From Antarctobacter aquimaris (GTDB taxonomy: Bacteria > Pseudomonadota > Alphaproteobacteria > Rhodobacterales > Rhodobacteraceae): 64,000 bases of DNA. Position numbers and translations under genes: made by a program. Shown here one piece after another: positions 17,606 through 26,170 of the stretch (within the stretch, counting starts at the first letter, position 1; every line of letters starts with the position of its first letter). The DNA is taken from assembly GCF_900184945.1 (NCBI RefSeq), contig NZ_FXYF01000011.1, forward strand, positions 62,001 through 126,000, written 5' to 3'. The notes under the pieces were generated by a model. That model made no database searches. It had not been told where the DNA came from and worked only from the letters and a program-made list of their open reading frames with translations.

Positions 17606-19038
17606 CAGTTCGCCTTTCCGTTGAAGAGGGTGTCGGTGTGCGCGCGGTCGCCGGTGGTCAGGTCCTCGACCCAGAAACGGAACTCGGTCCGTTCGGCATT
17701 GGCCGGGGCCGAGCCGTTGGGCGCGATGACATAGACGCGCTGCAGGAAGGTTTCGTTCGCGGGCACGGTGACGGTCTGGTAGGGCGTGCCTTCCAGCTGG
17801 ACCCGCAGCGTCAGGTCGCCCTTGAGCGTGATGCGGAACGGGCGGTCGTCACCATGCTTGTTCAGCAGGCGCACGTCGTAGGTGTTGCGGACCGAGCCGT
17901 CCGAGAGGGTGACAAAGGTCGGGTTGCGCACCGGGGCCACCGTCATCTCGAGGTCGGGACGGATGAACAGCGCAAAGACGAGGCCGATGCCCACGAGGCT
18001 CCACAACGTGGTGTACATGATGGTGCGGGCGCGGAAGACATGCTGCCAGATCGGGCGCGGGGTGCTTCCGGCGCGTTCGTGCGGTTCGTCCGACAGGGCC
18101 AGGTAGTCGATCAGCCCGCGCGGCTTGCCGATCTTGGCCATGACGTCGTCACAGGCGTCGATGCAGAGGGCGCAGGTGATGCACTCCATCTGCTGGCCGT
18201 CGCGAATGTCGATGCCCATGGGGCAGACGTTGACACAGGCCATGCAGTCGATGCAATCGCCCAGCTTGTCGGCGCCTTCGCTCTTGCGGTGCTTGCCGCG
18301 CGGTTCTCCGCGCCAGTCGCGGTAACCGACGGTCAGCGTGTCCTCGTCCATCATCGCGGCCTGGATGCGTGGCCAGGGGCAGGCATAGATGCAGATCTGT
18401 TCCCGCGCAAAGCCGCCAAAGAAGAAGGTGGTCAGCGTCAGGATCAGCGTGGTGGTGTAGGCGACGGGGTGCGCCTGCCCGGTGATGAGGTCCATGAACA
18501 GCGTCGGCGCATCGGCGAAGTAGAAGACCCAGGCCCCCCCGGTGGCGAGACCGATCAGGAACCAGGCGATCCATTTCGTCAGCCGCAGCCGCAGCTTGCG
18601 CGCGTCCATCTTCTTTTGCCGGTGCAGGCGCAGGCGGGCGTTGCGATCCCCCTCGATCCAGCGCTCGACCAGAATGTAGAGGTCCGTCCAGACGGTCTGC
18701 GGGCAGGCGTAGCCGCACCAGACGCGCCCCAGCGCCGAGGTGAACAGGAACAGGCCAAGGCCCGCCATGATCAGCAGGCCGGCGACAAAGTAGAATTCAT
18801 GCGGCCAGATCTCGATCCAGAAGAAGAAGAAGCGGCGATGGGCAAGGTCGATCAGCACCGCCTGGTCCGGCAGTTGCGGCCCGCGGTCCCAACGCAGCCA
18901 GGGGGTGATGTAGTAGATCCCCAGCGTCACGATCATGATGACCCACTTGAGATTGCGGAACTTGCCGCTGACCCGCCGGGGAAAGATCGGTTCGCGCGAG
19001 GCGTAGAGGGAGGGGGCAGGGGAATTGTCGTCGGACAC
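17605..19038 (-). CDS. ccoG: CcoG (RdxB/FixG), membrane ferredoxin for cbb3 maturation
   Basis: 477 aa from a GTG at 19038. It has several membrane helices and two adjacent [4Fe-4S] motifs (CIDCMACVNVCP and CITCALCIDACD), then a C-terminal periplasmic domain. CcoG reduces copper for the oxidase. The GTG (VSDDNSPAPSLYASREPIF) is favoured because GGAG lies 10 nt upstream and the conserved start SLYASREPIFPRRV follows; a TTG at 19083 would lie close to or upstream of the predicted transcription start. An FNR-type box at 19102-19115 precedes the gene. First gene of ccoGHIS. Confidence 0.95.
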   Translation of the reverse strand: MSDDNSPAPSLYASREPIFPRRVSGKFRNLKWVIMIVTLGIYYITPWLRWDRGPQLPDQAVLIDLAHRRFFFFWIEIWPHEFYFVAGLLIMAGLGLFLFTSALGRVWCGYACPQTVWTDLYILVERWIEGDRNARLRLHRQKKMDARKLRLRLTKWIAWFLIGLATGGAWVFYFADAPTLFMDLITGQAHPVAYTTTLILTLTTFFFGGFAREQICIYACPWPRIQAAMMDEDTLTVGYRDWRGEPRGKHRKSEGADKLGDCIDCMACVNVCPMGIDIRDGQQMECITCALCIDACDDVMAKIGKPRGLIDYLALSDEPHERAGSTPRPIWQHVFRARTIMYTTLWSLVGIGLVFALFIRPDLEMTVAPVRNPTFVTLSDGSVRNTYDVRLLNKHGDDRPFRITLKGDLTLRVQLEGTPYQTVTVPANETFLQRVYVIAPNGSAPANAERTEFRFWVEDLTTGDRAHTDTLFNGKAN

Positions 19039-19101
19039 GGGGGAATCGCTCCGTTGGATACGGGTTTGAGCTGCTTTTCCCAAAGATGCCGCGCCGCAGC
19101 T

Positions 19102-19115
19102 TTGACCTGCATCAA
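19102..19115 (-). promoter_or_regulatory. FNR-type box upstream of ccoG
   Basis: TTGACCTGCATCAA matches TTGAY-N4-RTCAA. Its centre is about 70 nt from the ccoG GTG. The matching -10 on the minus strand is poor, so the exact transcription start is uncertain. Confidence 0.75.
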
Positions 19116-19131
19116 TTTCTGAATTTCATAG

Positions 19132-20007
19132 TCAGCTTTTCGCGGCCTCGCGGCGCAGCCAGGTCAGGAAGGCTTTCAGCGGCGGGCGCGGCACGCCGGG
19201 ACGGGTGACGATGTGGTAGCCGGACTTGCGCGTGTCCTCGAAGAGCTTGCACAGACGGCCCGCCTGGATGTCCTGTTCGACAAAGACCCCGGCGCAGATG
19301 GCGAACCCCTGTCCGGCGCGGGCGGCCTCCATCATCAGGTTGCCCGGCAGAGCGGTATAGCCGCGCCCGGCGTCGCGGTCCACGCCGTGCCGTTTGAACC
19401 AGTCGGTGGTCTCGCTGGTGCCCAGTTCCTGCAACCAGTGTTCGTCGCGCAGGTCGGCGGGCGAGGCGATCTGCCGCGTGCCGACGAGCTCGGGCGCGGC
19501 GACCACGACGATGGGGGACCGCACCAGCAATTCGGACTCGAGCCCGGGCCAGTGACCGTCGCCGTAGCGCAGCGCCACGTCGATGCCGCCCGGTTCCAGT
19601 GCCTGCACCTGGGCCGAAGGGTCGATCATCAGGTTGATCTCTGGGTGCCGTTCGCGAAAGCCGTGCAGACGCGGCATCAGCCAGGCGGCGGCAAAGGTCG
19701 GCGTGGTCGAGATCTGCAACGGGCGCGCGGCGTCGGCCCCGGTCAGCGCCTCGACCGTGAGGGCGATGCTGCCAAAGGCCTCGGCCAGGGTGCGCGCCAG
19801 GGTCTCGCCCTCGGGGGTCAGCGCCATCTGGCGGCCCGAGCGGTCCAACAGGGCAAGGCCCAGGTGGCCCTCCAATGCGCGCATCTGCTGGCTTATGGCA
19901 GCATGGCTAACATTGAGCAATGCGCCGGCACTGCTGACGGAGCGTGTTTCTGCATAGGCAGCAAAGGCACGCAGGGCTGAAAGCGGGGGCAGGGCGGACC
20001 AGTTCAT
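19132..20007 (-). CDS. LysR-family transcriptional regulator (GcvA-like)
   Basis: 291 aa. The N-terminal helix-turn-helix (about residues 8-66: LSALRAFAAYAETRSVSSAGALLNVSHAAISQQMRALE) is followed by a LysR substrate domain resembling the GcvA group (YGDGHWPGLESELL and EHWLQELG). It lies between ccoG and ccoP, an unusual place in this conserved block, and is divergent from a 50-aa gene. An inverted repeat overlaps its translation start region. No ribosome-binding site is evident. The effector and targets are not predictable. Confidence 0.88.
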   Translation of the reverse strand: MNWSALPPLSALRAFAAYAETRSVSSAGALLNVSHAAISQQMRALEGHLGLALLDRSGRQMALTPEGETLARTLAEAFGSIALTVEALTGADAARPLQISTTPTFAAAWLMPRLHGFRERHPEINLMIDPSAQVQALEPGGIDVALRYGDGHWPGLESELLVRSPIVVVAAPELVGTRQIASPADLRDEHWLQELGTSETTDWFKRHGVDRDAGRGYTALPGNLMMEAARAGQGFAICAGVFVEQDIQAGRLCKLFEDTRKSGYHIVTRPGVPRPPLKAFLTWLRREAAKS

Positions 20008-20009
20008 GT

Positions 20010-20028
20010 GTAATGCAGGCTTACATTA
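20010..20028. promoter_or_regulatory. Candidate LysR operator
   Basis: TAATG (20011-20015) and CATTA (20024-20028) form an inverted repeat with GTAA/TTAC nested inside, of the T-N11-A type LysR proteins bind. It is four bases upstream of the LysR ATG and upstream of the divergent small gene, suggesting autoregulation. Confidence 0.5.
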
Positions 20029-20106
20029 GAGATGTTTTCCTGAGTCGCATGAACCGCCATCCCGGGTCAAGATCGGATCATCAGACACCTTGTCGAGGAG
20101 ATCCCC

Positions 20107-20259
20107 ATGTTCAGCATTTTCGCCAGAAGCTTCATGACCGCCACCCGTACCGCCCCCGACCAGGAAACCCCGGTGCGCCACGACCTGCCGCGCCTGCGTG
20201 CGCCAGTTGGCGGTTCCGGTCGCCATCAGGGCATCTGGAAGGCGCGCAGGGATGATTGA
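20107..20259 (+). CDS. Small protein (50 aa), unknown function
   Basis: An ATG with AGGAG seven to eight nt upstream opens a 50-codon frame: MFSIFARSFMTATRTAP... ending in a basic GRHQGIWKARRDD. It has no signal peptide or membrane helix; the first ten residues could form an amphipathic helix. It is divergent from the LysR gene, with the candidate LysR site between, so it may be the LysR target. It resembles in size and charge the DUF1127-type small proteins often found near LysR genes, but the core motif of that family is not evident. Confidence 0.55.
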   Translation: MFSIFARSFMTATRTAPDQETPVRHDLPRLRAPVGGSGRHQGIWKARRDD

Positions 20260-20389
20260 TCCGGTCGTCTTTCACCCACGTCTGTGGCAGGCGGGTCTTT
20301 GGCCCTGGCAGGGCTGGACCCTGCCGCCCCGGCGCAGGCTGGTCCGCGGCCCCTCGGGGCGCTGAGAGGATCGTTTTGGGTGGGAAAGG

Positions 20390-20500
20390 CAAAAGGGCGC
20401 TGGTGTCCCAGGAAACGCGCGAACAGGACAGGACACCAGCGCCTTACCCCACCCCTGAGGGCGGGGAACCGGACATCGGGGCCGAGACCTCGATGCCGTT
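20390..20500 (-). ncRNA. Candidate FnrL-activated small RNA (about 110 nt)
   Basis: The minus strand has, in order, an FNR box (20547..20534), a 21-nt spacer, a -10 TATGAT (20512..20507), a predicted start at about 20500, a G/C hairpin (20466..20447), and a strong terminator with 13-bp perfect arms (20443..20431 / 20408..20396) and 3' CTTTTGCCTTT. The ccoP operon has its own terminator upstream (20653-20682), so this is not simply its tail. No convincing ORF lies inside. Size and control recall the FNR-activated sRNA FnrS of enterobacteria; homology is not claimed. Confidence 0.6.
20396..20443 (-). terminator. Intrinsic terminator of the candidate sRNA
   Basis: Perfect arms GGCGCTGGTGTCC / GGACACCAGCGCC of 13 bp with a 22-nt loop. 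On the minus strand the right arm is followed by CTTTTGCCTTT. The plus strand has no U-run. Confidence 0.8.
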
Positions 20501-20506
20501 AAGGAA

Positions 20507-20547
20507 ATCATAACAGGGCCGGCGGCGGGCGCATTGACTTGGGTCAA
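20507..20547 (-). promoter_or_regulatory. FNR-type promoter of the candidate sRNA
   Basis: FNR box TTGACTTGGGTCAA (20534-20547) and a minus-strand -10 TATGAT (20512..20507). The box centre lies at about -40.5 from the predicted start, which is class II activator geometry. Confidence 0.7.
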
Positions 20548-20652
20548 ACAGACCCGTTCTCGACACGAATTTTTTGCCCGGCCATACAGAATTTTCCTTG
20601 CGACCCGGGCGAAGGAGTGCGCTGGCCCCGGTGCTGCCGAGCGGACGAAAGA

Positions 20653-20682
20653 AAGGCCCCCGCCGGTGACGGCGGGGGCCTT
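20653..20682 (-). terminator. Intrinsic terminator of ccoNOQP
   Basis: Perfect 12-bp stem AAGGCCCCCGCC / GGCGGGGGCCTT with a 6-nt loop. On the minus strand it is followed by TCTTTC, 23 nt after the ccoP stop. Confidence 0.9.
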
Positions 20683-20704
20683 GTCGTTGTTCCGGGTCAG
20701 CCGG

Positions 20705-21613
20705 TTACTCGGTGGCTTCGCCGCCACCCAGGCCGTGCACGTAGCTTGCCACGGCGCGAATCTGCGCCTCGGACAGACGCTCGCCCCAGGCAGGCATCGC
20801 GCCGGCGCGCGCGTTGTAGACCGACTCGTAGACCTGGTCGTAGCCGCCGCCGTACAGCCAGATGGCATCGGTCAGGTTGGGCGCGCCTTGCAGGCGGTCG
20901 CCCTTGCCGTCCTCGCCGTGGCAGCCGGAGCAGTTGGCCGCAAAGACCTCTTCACCCGCTGCGGCGGCTTCGGCGTCCTGCGGCGCCTGGCCGGACATTT
21001 GCAGGACGTAGTTCACCACCTGCACGACCTCTTCCTCGGCCAGCAGTTCGTCACGGCCAAAGGCCGGCATCTCGGACTGGCGCAGGTAATCGCCGTCGGC
21101 GTCCGCCTGCTGGCGGATGCCGTGGGTGATCGTGGTGTGAATATCCTCGATCGAGCCGCCCCAAAGCCAGTCGTCATCCAGCAGGTTCGGGTAGCCCGGT
21201 GCCCAGCCCGCCTGGCTGGACCCCGCCGCACCCGAGCCGTGGCACTGTGCGCACCAGCTGCGGAAGACCGCGGCGCCGGCGTTGTTGGCATAGGTCAGCA
21301 GCTCCGGATCCTGCGAGATCTCGGTCAGTTCGGTCGAGGCCAGCTTCTGGTTGATCGGACCCAGTTCGGCGGTGTGGTCCTCGATCGCCTTTTCCACGTT
21401 CATGCGGGTCGAGAAGCCCAGCAGGCCCGGGGTCGCCCCGGAGATCCCCGGCCAGGCGGGGTAGGCGATGGAATAGCCGACCGCCCAGACGATGGTGGCG
21501 TAGAAGGTCCACAGCCACCACTTGGGCAGGGGTTTGTTGTACTCCTTGATGCCGTCCCACTCGTGTCCGGTCGTCTCGTAGTCGAGATCGTCGTTCTTCT
21601 TGTTGTCACTCAT
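20705..21613 (-). CDS. ccoP: CcoP, diheme cytochrome c subunit of cbb3 oxidase
   Basis: 302 aa. An N-terminal membrane anchor (about residues 31-52, [20 protein letters not shown]) precedes two cytochrome c domains with C121-AQ-C124-H125 and C228-SG-C231-H232. It passes electrons from cytochrome c to CcoO and CcoN. It starts 13 nt after ccoQ, and an intrinsic terminator follows 23 nt after the stop, ending the operon. Confidence 0.97.
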   Translation of the reverse strand: MSDNKKNDDLDYETTGHEWDGIKEYNKPLPKWWLWTFYATIVWAVGYSIAYPAWPGISGATPGLLGFSTRMNVEKAIEDHTAELGPINQKLASTELTEISQDPELLTYANNAGAAVFRSWCAQCHGSGAAGSSQAGWAPGYPNLLDDDWLWGGSIEDIHTTITHGIRQQADADGDYLRQSEMPAFGRDELLAEEEVVQVVNYVLQMSGQAPQDAEAAAAGEEVFAANCSGCHGEDGKGDRLQGAPNLTDAIWLYGGGYDQVYESVYNARAGAMPAWGERLSEAQIRAVASYVHGLGGGEATE

Positions 21614-21626
21614 TTTCCCGGCCTCC

Positions 21627-21821
21627 TCAGTTTGCGGCGGGTTTGTCGGACCGCTGGGGCGCGGGACGATCTTCGTTGCGGAACGGGATGTTGGCGGTGT
21701 CCTCGTGGATCTTTCCCGATCCGGGCCGGAAGGCCCAAATCACGATCGCCACGAAGAAGCCGAACATCGCCAGCAGCGCCCAGCTGTCTGCCAGCTGCCG
21801 AAGGAAGGAATAGGTTTCCAT
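21627..21821 (-). CDS. ccoQ: CcoQ, small cbb3 oxidase subunit
   Basis: 64 aa. One membrane helix ([18 protein letters not shown]) is followed by a charged tail ([19 protein letters not shown]). CcoQ (FixQ) stabilises the complex and, in Rhodobacter, conveys a signal to the redox-responsive system. It lies 11 nt after ccoO and 13 nt before ccoP. Confidence 0.93.
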   Translation of the reverse strand: METYSFLRQLADSWALLAMFGFFVAIVIWAFRPGSGKIHEDTANIPFRNEDRPAPQRSDKPAAN

Positions 21822-21832
21822 ATGTCCCTCCC

Positions 21833-22594
21833 TCAGCGGCTTGCGTCGGGCGTGAAGGTCGAGAAGTCGACCAGCGTGCCCAGCATCTGCAGGTAGGCGA
21901 TCAGCGCGTCCGCCTCGGACACACCCGGCTGCCCGTCGAAGTTGCGCACGTTCACGTTTTCCCCGTAGCGTTCGAGCAGGCCGTCATAGTCGCTGTCCGG
22001 GTCCGCCTGGGCGGTGAAATCGGCAGCGGCCATTTCCAGCATCTCGTCACTGTAGGGCACCCCGACAAGGCTGTTGGTGAACATGATGTCACCGATCCTG
22101 TCGGCGGTGATGTGTCCGCTCTGCAGCGTTCCACCGGCGTCCAGCATGCGCTGCTCGAGGTAGCTGTACTTCGGCATCACCGATTCCGGCACCACGGACT
22201 GCGGATCGCGCAGGTGGTCGACGTGCCAGTCGTCCGAGTAGCGGCCGCCGACGCGGGCCAGGTCCGGCCCGGTCCGCTTGGACCCCCACTGGAACGGGTG
22301 GTCGTACTTGCTTTCCACCGCCAGCGAGTAGTGGCCGTAGCGTTCGACCTCGTCGCGCATCGGGCGGATCATCTGGCTGTGGCAGACGTAACAGCCCTCG
22401 CGCAGATAGACCTCGCGTCCGGCCAGTTCCAGCGGCGTGTAGGGCCGCATGCCGTCGACGTCCTCGATGGTGTTCTCGAGATAGAACAGCGGCACGATCT
22501 GCACCAGGCCGCCGATGGTCACCACGAGAAAGGCGAAGATGGCCAGCAGGGTGACGTTCTTTTCCAGGATCGCGTGTTTCTTGAGAATGCTCAT
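21833..22594 (-). CDS. ccoO: CcoO, monoheme cytochrome c subunit of cbb3 oxidase
   Basis: 253 aa. It has an N-terminal membrane anchor (about residues 14-38) and a cytochrome c domain with C68-YV-C71-H72. The periplasmic part carries the conserved [28 protein letters not shown] stretch, represented here in segments. It accepts electrons from CcoP and hands them to CcoN. Separated from ccoN by 12 nt. Confidence 0.97.
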   Translation of the reverse strand: MSILKKHAILEKNVTLLAIFAFLVVTIGGLVQIVPLFYLENTIEDVDGMRPYTPLELAGREVYLREGCYVCHSQMIRPMRDEVERYGHYSLAVESKYDHPFQWGSKRTGPDLARVGGRYSDDWHVDHLRDPQSVVPESVMPKYSYLEQRMLDAGGTLQSGHITADRIGDIMFTNSLVGVPYSDEMLEMAAADFTAQADPDSDYDGLLERYGENVNVRNFDGQPGVSEADALIAYLQMLGTLVDFSTFTPDASR

Positions 22595-22606
22595 GTCCGG
22601 TCCTCC

Positions 22607-24217
22607 TTATTCGGCCGGAGTGGCATGGGCCGCGGCGGCGCGGGCCTCGACGGCCGGCGACCGGGTTGCGGTCATCCACAGGTTGTAACACATGATCAGG
22701 GCACCGGTGAGGAAGAGCCCGCCGCCGAGGGCGCGCACGACGTACATCGGGAACTTGGCCCCCACGGTGTCGGCGAAGCTGTTCACGAGGAAGCCGTTCG
22801 CATCCACTTCACGCCACATCAGGCCTTCCATGATGCCGGTCACCCACATCGAGGCGGCGTAGAGCACGATGCCGATGGTGGCGAGCCAGAAGTGCCAGGA
22901 CACCATCGAGAGCGAATACAGCCGCTCGCGGTTCCACAGCTTGGGCACGAGGAAGTAGAGCGCGCCGAAGGTGATCATGCCGTTCCATCCCAGCGCACCC
23001 GAGTGCACGTGGCCGATCGTCCAGTCGGTGTAGTGCGACAGCGAGTTGACCGCGCGGATCGACATCATCGGGCCTTCGAAGGTGGACATGCCGTAGAAGC
23101 CGACCGAGATCACCATCATCCGGATCACCGGGTCGGTGCGCAGCTTGTCCCAGGCGCCGGCCAGGGTCATCAGGCCGTTGATCATGCCGCCCCAGGAGGG
23201 CATCCACAGCACGACCGAGAACACCATGCCCAGCGTCGAGGCCCAGTCAGGCAGCGCGGTGTAGTGCAGGTGGTGCGGACCGGCCCAGATGTAGATGAAG
23301 ATCAGCGCCCAGAAGTGGATGATCGACAGCTTGTAGCTGAAGACCGGGCGTTCGGCCTGCTTGGGGATGAAGTAGTACATCATGCCCAGGAAGCCGGCGG
23401 TCAGGAAGAAGCCCACCGCGTTGTGGCCGTACCACCACTGCGTCATGGCGTCCTGCACGCCCGAGAACACCTGCACCGATTTCGATCCCCAGATAGAGAC
23501 CGGGATGGCCAGGTTGTTGAACACGTGCAGCATCGCCACCGTGATGATGAACGACAAGAAGAACCAGTTGGCCACGTAGATGTGGGGCTCCTTGCGCTTC
23601 ACGATGGTGCCGACAAAGACCGCCAGGTAGGCCAGCCAGACCACGGTCAGCCACCAGTCCACGTACCATTCCGGCTCGGCGTATTCCTTGCCGTGGGTGG
23701 AGCCCAGCACATAGCCCGTCGCCGCCAGCACGATCACCAGTTGGTAGCCCCAGAACACGAACCAGGCCAGGTTGCCGCCCCAGAGCCGTGCCGCGGAGGT
23801 GCGCTGCACCACGTAGAAGGAGGTGGCGATCAGCGCGTTGCCGCCAAAGGCAAAGATCACCGCGCTGGTGTGCAGCGGCCGCAGCCGGCCGAAGTTCATG
23901 TAACCCTCCGCCCATTCGTAGTTCAGCGACGGAAAGGCCAGCTGGGTTGCGATCCAGGTGCCCACGAGGAACCCGATCACGCCCCAGAAGGCGGTGGCAA
24001 TGACCCCGTAGCGGATCACGCCGTCCATGTATTCGTTTTGCGGAGCCGGCGTGACCGGTTCGTCGGTGTGGCGAAGGACCCACAGAAACAGCCCGGCGGA
24101 GACCGCCAGGATGATAATCGCATGGACCATGTAAGCCACATCCCGTGCGTAATTGGTCGCGATCATTGCAAAGATCGCGATCACGCCAAGCACGATGAGC
24201 TTGAGGTAATTCAACAT
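22607..24217 (-). CDS. ccoN: CcoN, catalytic subunit of cbb3 cytochrome oxidase
   Basis: 536 aa. It has about 12 or more membrane helices and the heme-copper oxidase signature histidines: RPLHTSAV (low-spin heme), YGHNAVGF and AGPHHLHYT (CuB), and [11 protein letters not shown] (heme). The enzyme reduces O2 at low oxygen with proton pumping. First gene of ccoNOQP, with AAGGGA before the ATG and an FNR box at 24311-24324 centred about 41.5 nt before a predicted start near 24276. The C-terminal Ala-rich tail is not conserved. Confidence 0.98.
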   Translation of the reverse strand: MLNYLKLIVLGVIAIFAMIATNYARDVAYMVHAIIILAVSAGLFLWVLRHTDEPVTPAPQNEYMDGVIRYGVIATAFWGVIGFLVGTWIATQLAFPSLNYEWAEGYMNFGRLRPLHTSAVIFAFGGNALIATSFYVVQRTSAARLWGGNLAWFVFWGYQLVIVLAATGYVLGSTHGKEYAEPEWYVDWWLTVVWLAYLAVFVGTIVKRKEPHIYVANWFFLSFIITVAMLHVFNNLAIPVSIWGSKSVQVFSGVQDAMTQWWYGHNAVGFFLTAGFLGMMYYFIPKQAERPVFSYKLSIIHFWALIFIYIWAGPHHLHYTALPDWASTLGMVFSVVLWMPSWGGMINGLMTLAGAWDKLRTDPVIRMMVISVGFYGMSTFEGPMMSIRAVNSLSHYTDWTIGHVHSGALGWNGMITFGALYFLVPKLWNRERLYSLSMVSWHFWLATIGIVLYAASMWVTGIMEGLMWREVDANGFLVNSFADTVGAKFPMYVVRALGGGLFLTGALIMCYNLWMTATRSPAVEARAAAAHATPAE

Positions 24218-24310
24218 TTTTCGTCCCTTCGTCTTACCCGCACGATTCGTTCACCGCAGGGGCGGTTATCAGACTGGGCCCGTGTTAACGAGGTTCGTGG
24301 AAAGGCATCC

Positions 24311-24324
24311 TTGATCTGCATCAA
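24311..24324 (-). promoter_or_regulatory. FNR-type box for ccoN
   Basis: TTGATCTGCATCAA, a perfect TTGAT-N4-ATCAA. On the minus strand the -10-like TTAACA (24288..24283) begins 22 nt downstream, placing the box at about -41.5. Confidence 0.88.
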
Positions 24325-24342
24325 TGGAACAGGACGCGGGCC

Positions 24343-24356
24343 TTGACGCGGGTCAA
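24343..24356 (+). promoter_or_regulatory. FNR-type box for usp
   Basis: TTGACGCGGGTCAA. A -10-like TAGCCT (24379-24384) begins 22 nt later, with predicted start at about 24391. The box lies between the divergent ccoN and usp and may also affect ccoN. Confidence 0.75.
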
Positions 24357-24411
24357 TGTGCGACACTTGGCGCAGGGGTAGCCTGACCCGATGAAGACGA
24401 CGGAGACATTC

Positions 24412-25251
24412 ATGTATTACAAGTCCATCCTGACGGTGGTCACGGACCGCGACCTGGCGGCCTCGACGCTTGCCCATGCCGCGACCGTGGCCGAGTCCTA
24501 CAACGCACATCTGGATGCGCTTTGCTTCGGCGTCGACCGCACCCAGACCGGCTATTACTACGCGGGCGCCAATGCCATGGTCCTGCAAGAGACGCTGACC
24601 CGGGCCACCAAGGAGGCGGAGGCTCTGGCCGCTATTGCGCGTGAGCAACTGGGCAAGTCCGCGGCGCTCTGGGGGGTCGATCACGGCGTCGCGCAGCTGG
24701 CGGACATCGGACGCCACGTCGCGGCGCGGGCCCGGTTCTCGGACCTGGTCGTGCTGCCGCAGCCTTATGGCAAGGGCAGGGGCGTGGAAATGGAGCCGGT
24801 GGTCGAAGGCGCGCTGTTCGAAGGGCAGGTGCCTGTCCTGATCGTTCCGGACAGCGTCGAGCCGGCAACGATGCCGCGCCAGGTCGTCATCGGCTGGAAC
24901 GAAAGCAACGAGGCGCTGCGCGCCGTGCGCGCCGCGATTCCACTGCTGGCCAAGGCGGAGTCAGTCCACGTGGTGGTCATCGACCCGCCGCGCCACGGGC
25001 CCAACCGTTCGGACCCCGGCGGCATGTTGTCCGAGTTCCTCGCCCGTCACGGCGTCAAGGCCGAGATCGACGTGCTGGCCAAGACCCTGCCCAGGGTGTC
25101 GGACGTGATGATGCGGCATGTCGAGGACCTGGATGCCGACATGGTGGTGATGGGTGCCTACGGGCACTCGCGCTTCCGCGAGGCGATCCTGGGTGGCGCG
25201 ACGCGCAACATGCTGGAACAGACAAAGGTGTCCGTGTTCATGGCGCACTAA
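24412..25251 (+). CDS. Universal stress protein (UspA family)
   Basis: 279 aa from the ATG at 24412. A first Usp-like half (MYYKSILTVVTDRD...) is followed by a C-terminal Usp domain ending in GAYGHSRFREAILGGATRN, the G-2x-G-9x-G(S/T) nucleotide-binding signature of ATP-binding members. An ATG at 24391 is in frame, but 24412 has GGAG six nt upstream and 24391 coincides with the predicted transcription start. It is divergent from ccoN and probably FnrL-controlled, in keeping with a role in low-oxygen or stationary survival. Confidence 0.9.
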   Translation: MYYKSILTVVTDRDLAASTLAHAATVAESYNAHLDALCFGVDRTQTGYYYAGANAMVLQETLTRATKEAEALAAIAREQLGKSAALWGVDHGVAQLADIGRHVAARARFSDLVVLPQPYGKGRGVEMEPVVEGALFEGQVPVLIVPDSVEPATMPRQVVIGWNESNEALRAVRAAIPLLAKAESVHVVVIDPPRHGPNRSDPGGMLSEFLARHGVKAEIDVLAKTLPRVSDVMMRHVEDLDADMVVMGAYGHSRFREAILGGATRNMLEQTKVSVFMAH

Positions 25252-25264
25252 AGGGGAAGTGGGG

Positions 25265-26170
25265 TCACGCGCCGGGAATGGCGACGTGGCCCTCGCTGAT
25301 CCGCACCGCCGAGCCGCTGACGTGGACGGCCGAAAGGGCGCCGTCCACGACGAGGACGCGCAGCCCGATCTCGCAGAGGCGGCCCATGGCGCGCCCCTGC
25401 TCCAGGCGCAGGCGCGTCTCACCTTCGGGCAGCGCGCCGCAGGCCAGAAGTTGCGCCGCAAGGATGGCCGAGGCCGAGCCGGTTCCTGGGTCCTCGGGGA
25501 TGCCGTCGCCCGGGGCAAACATGCGGGCGGAATAGCTGCCGTCCTGCCCGGCCGTGTAGACATAGGCATTATTCAGCCCGGTCGCCCTGCACAGGTCTTC
25601 CCAGGCGGCGCCCGAGGGGCGGGCGCTGGTCAGGGCCGGTTCGTCGCGCAGGGGGATGTAGGCAAAGCCGGGTCCGCCCTGCCACACCCCCGGAAGATGT
25701 CCGTCGAATCCGATATCTTCGGCCTTGAGGCCCAGCGCGGCGGAGATCTCTGCGACGGAAGGGCAGGCGCCGCCGGTCCAGGCGTGCGGCAGCACCGGCG
25801 CCCGCAGTTCGGCGCTGATCCGCCCGGCAACGCGCTGCACCTGCACCGGGACCAGGCCTGCGACCTCTTCCAGCGTGATTTCGGTGCTGAAATCGCCCTC
25901 GGGCGCCGTGGTCAGGGCAAGATGAATGGCGCAGCCGATCGTGGGGTGACCGGCAAAGGGGATTTCGGCCGTGGGAAAGAAGATCCGCACCTTGGCCGTG
26001 TGCGCCGACTCATCCGGACGCTGGACAAAAATCGTCTCCGACAGGTTGAACTCGCGGGCGATGGTCTGCATCGCCGCATCGCTCAGCCCGTCCGCACCTT
26101 CGACGATGGCCAGCGGGTTCCCGGCAAAGGGCGTTTCCGTGAACACGTCACAGGTGACGAATCGCAGCAT
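25265..26170 (-). CDS. PhzF-family protein
   Basis: 301 aa, full length for the PhzF/diaminopimelate-epimerase fold. The conserved pieces are VTCDVFTETPFAGNPLAIV at the start, LSETIFV and PFAGHPTIGCA in the first domain, and the repeat-like second domain. The N-terminal Glu (FNLSE) matches the PhzF catalytic acid. Many such proteins act as isomerases in unknown pathways. It directly follows fnrL with no gap, and is convergent with usp. Confidence 0.9.
   Translation of the reverse strand: MLRFVTCDVFTETPFAGNPLAIVEGADGLSDAAMQTIAREFNLSETIFVQRPDESAHTAKVRIFFPTAEIPFAGHPTIGCAIHLALTTAPEGDFSTEITLEEVAGLVPVQVQRVAGRISAELRAPVLPHAWTGGACPSVAEISAALGLKAEDIGFDGHLPGVWQGGPGFAYIPLRDEPALTSARPSGAAWEDLCRATGLNNAYVYTAGQDGSYSARMFAPGDGIPEDPGTGSASAILAAQLLACGALPEGETRLRLEQGRAMGRLCEIGLRVLVVDGALSAVHVSGSAVRISEGHVAIPGA

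Noticed and set aside
20444-20476. A 10-codon ORF (minus strand) inside the candidate sRNA
   Set aside because: It is very short, and the upstream GAGG is at a poor distance. It may be a leader peptide, but nothing distinguishes it from chance.
24391-24411. Earlier ATG for the universal stress protein
   Set aside because: It lies at the predicted transcription start and has no Shine-Dalgarno, whereas GGAG precedes 24412.
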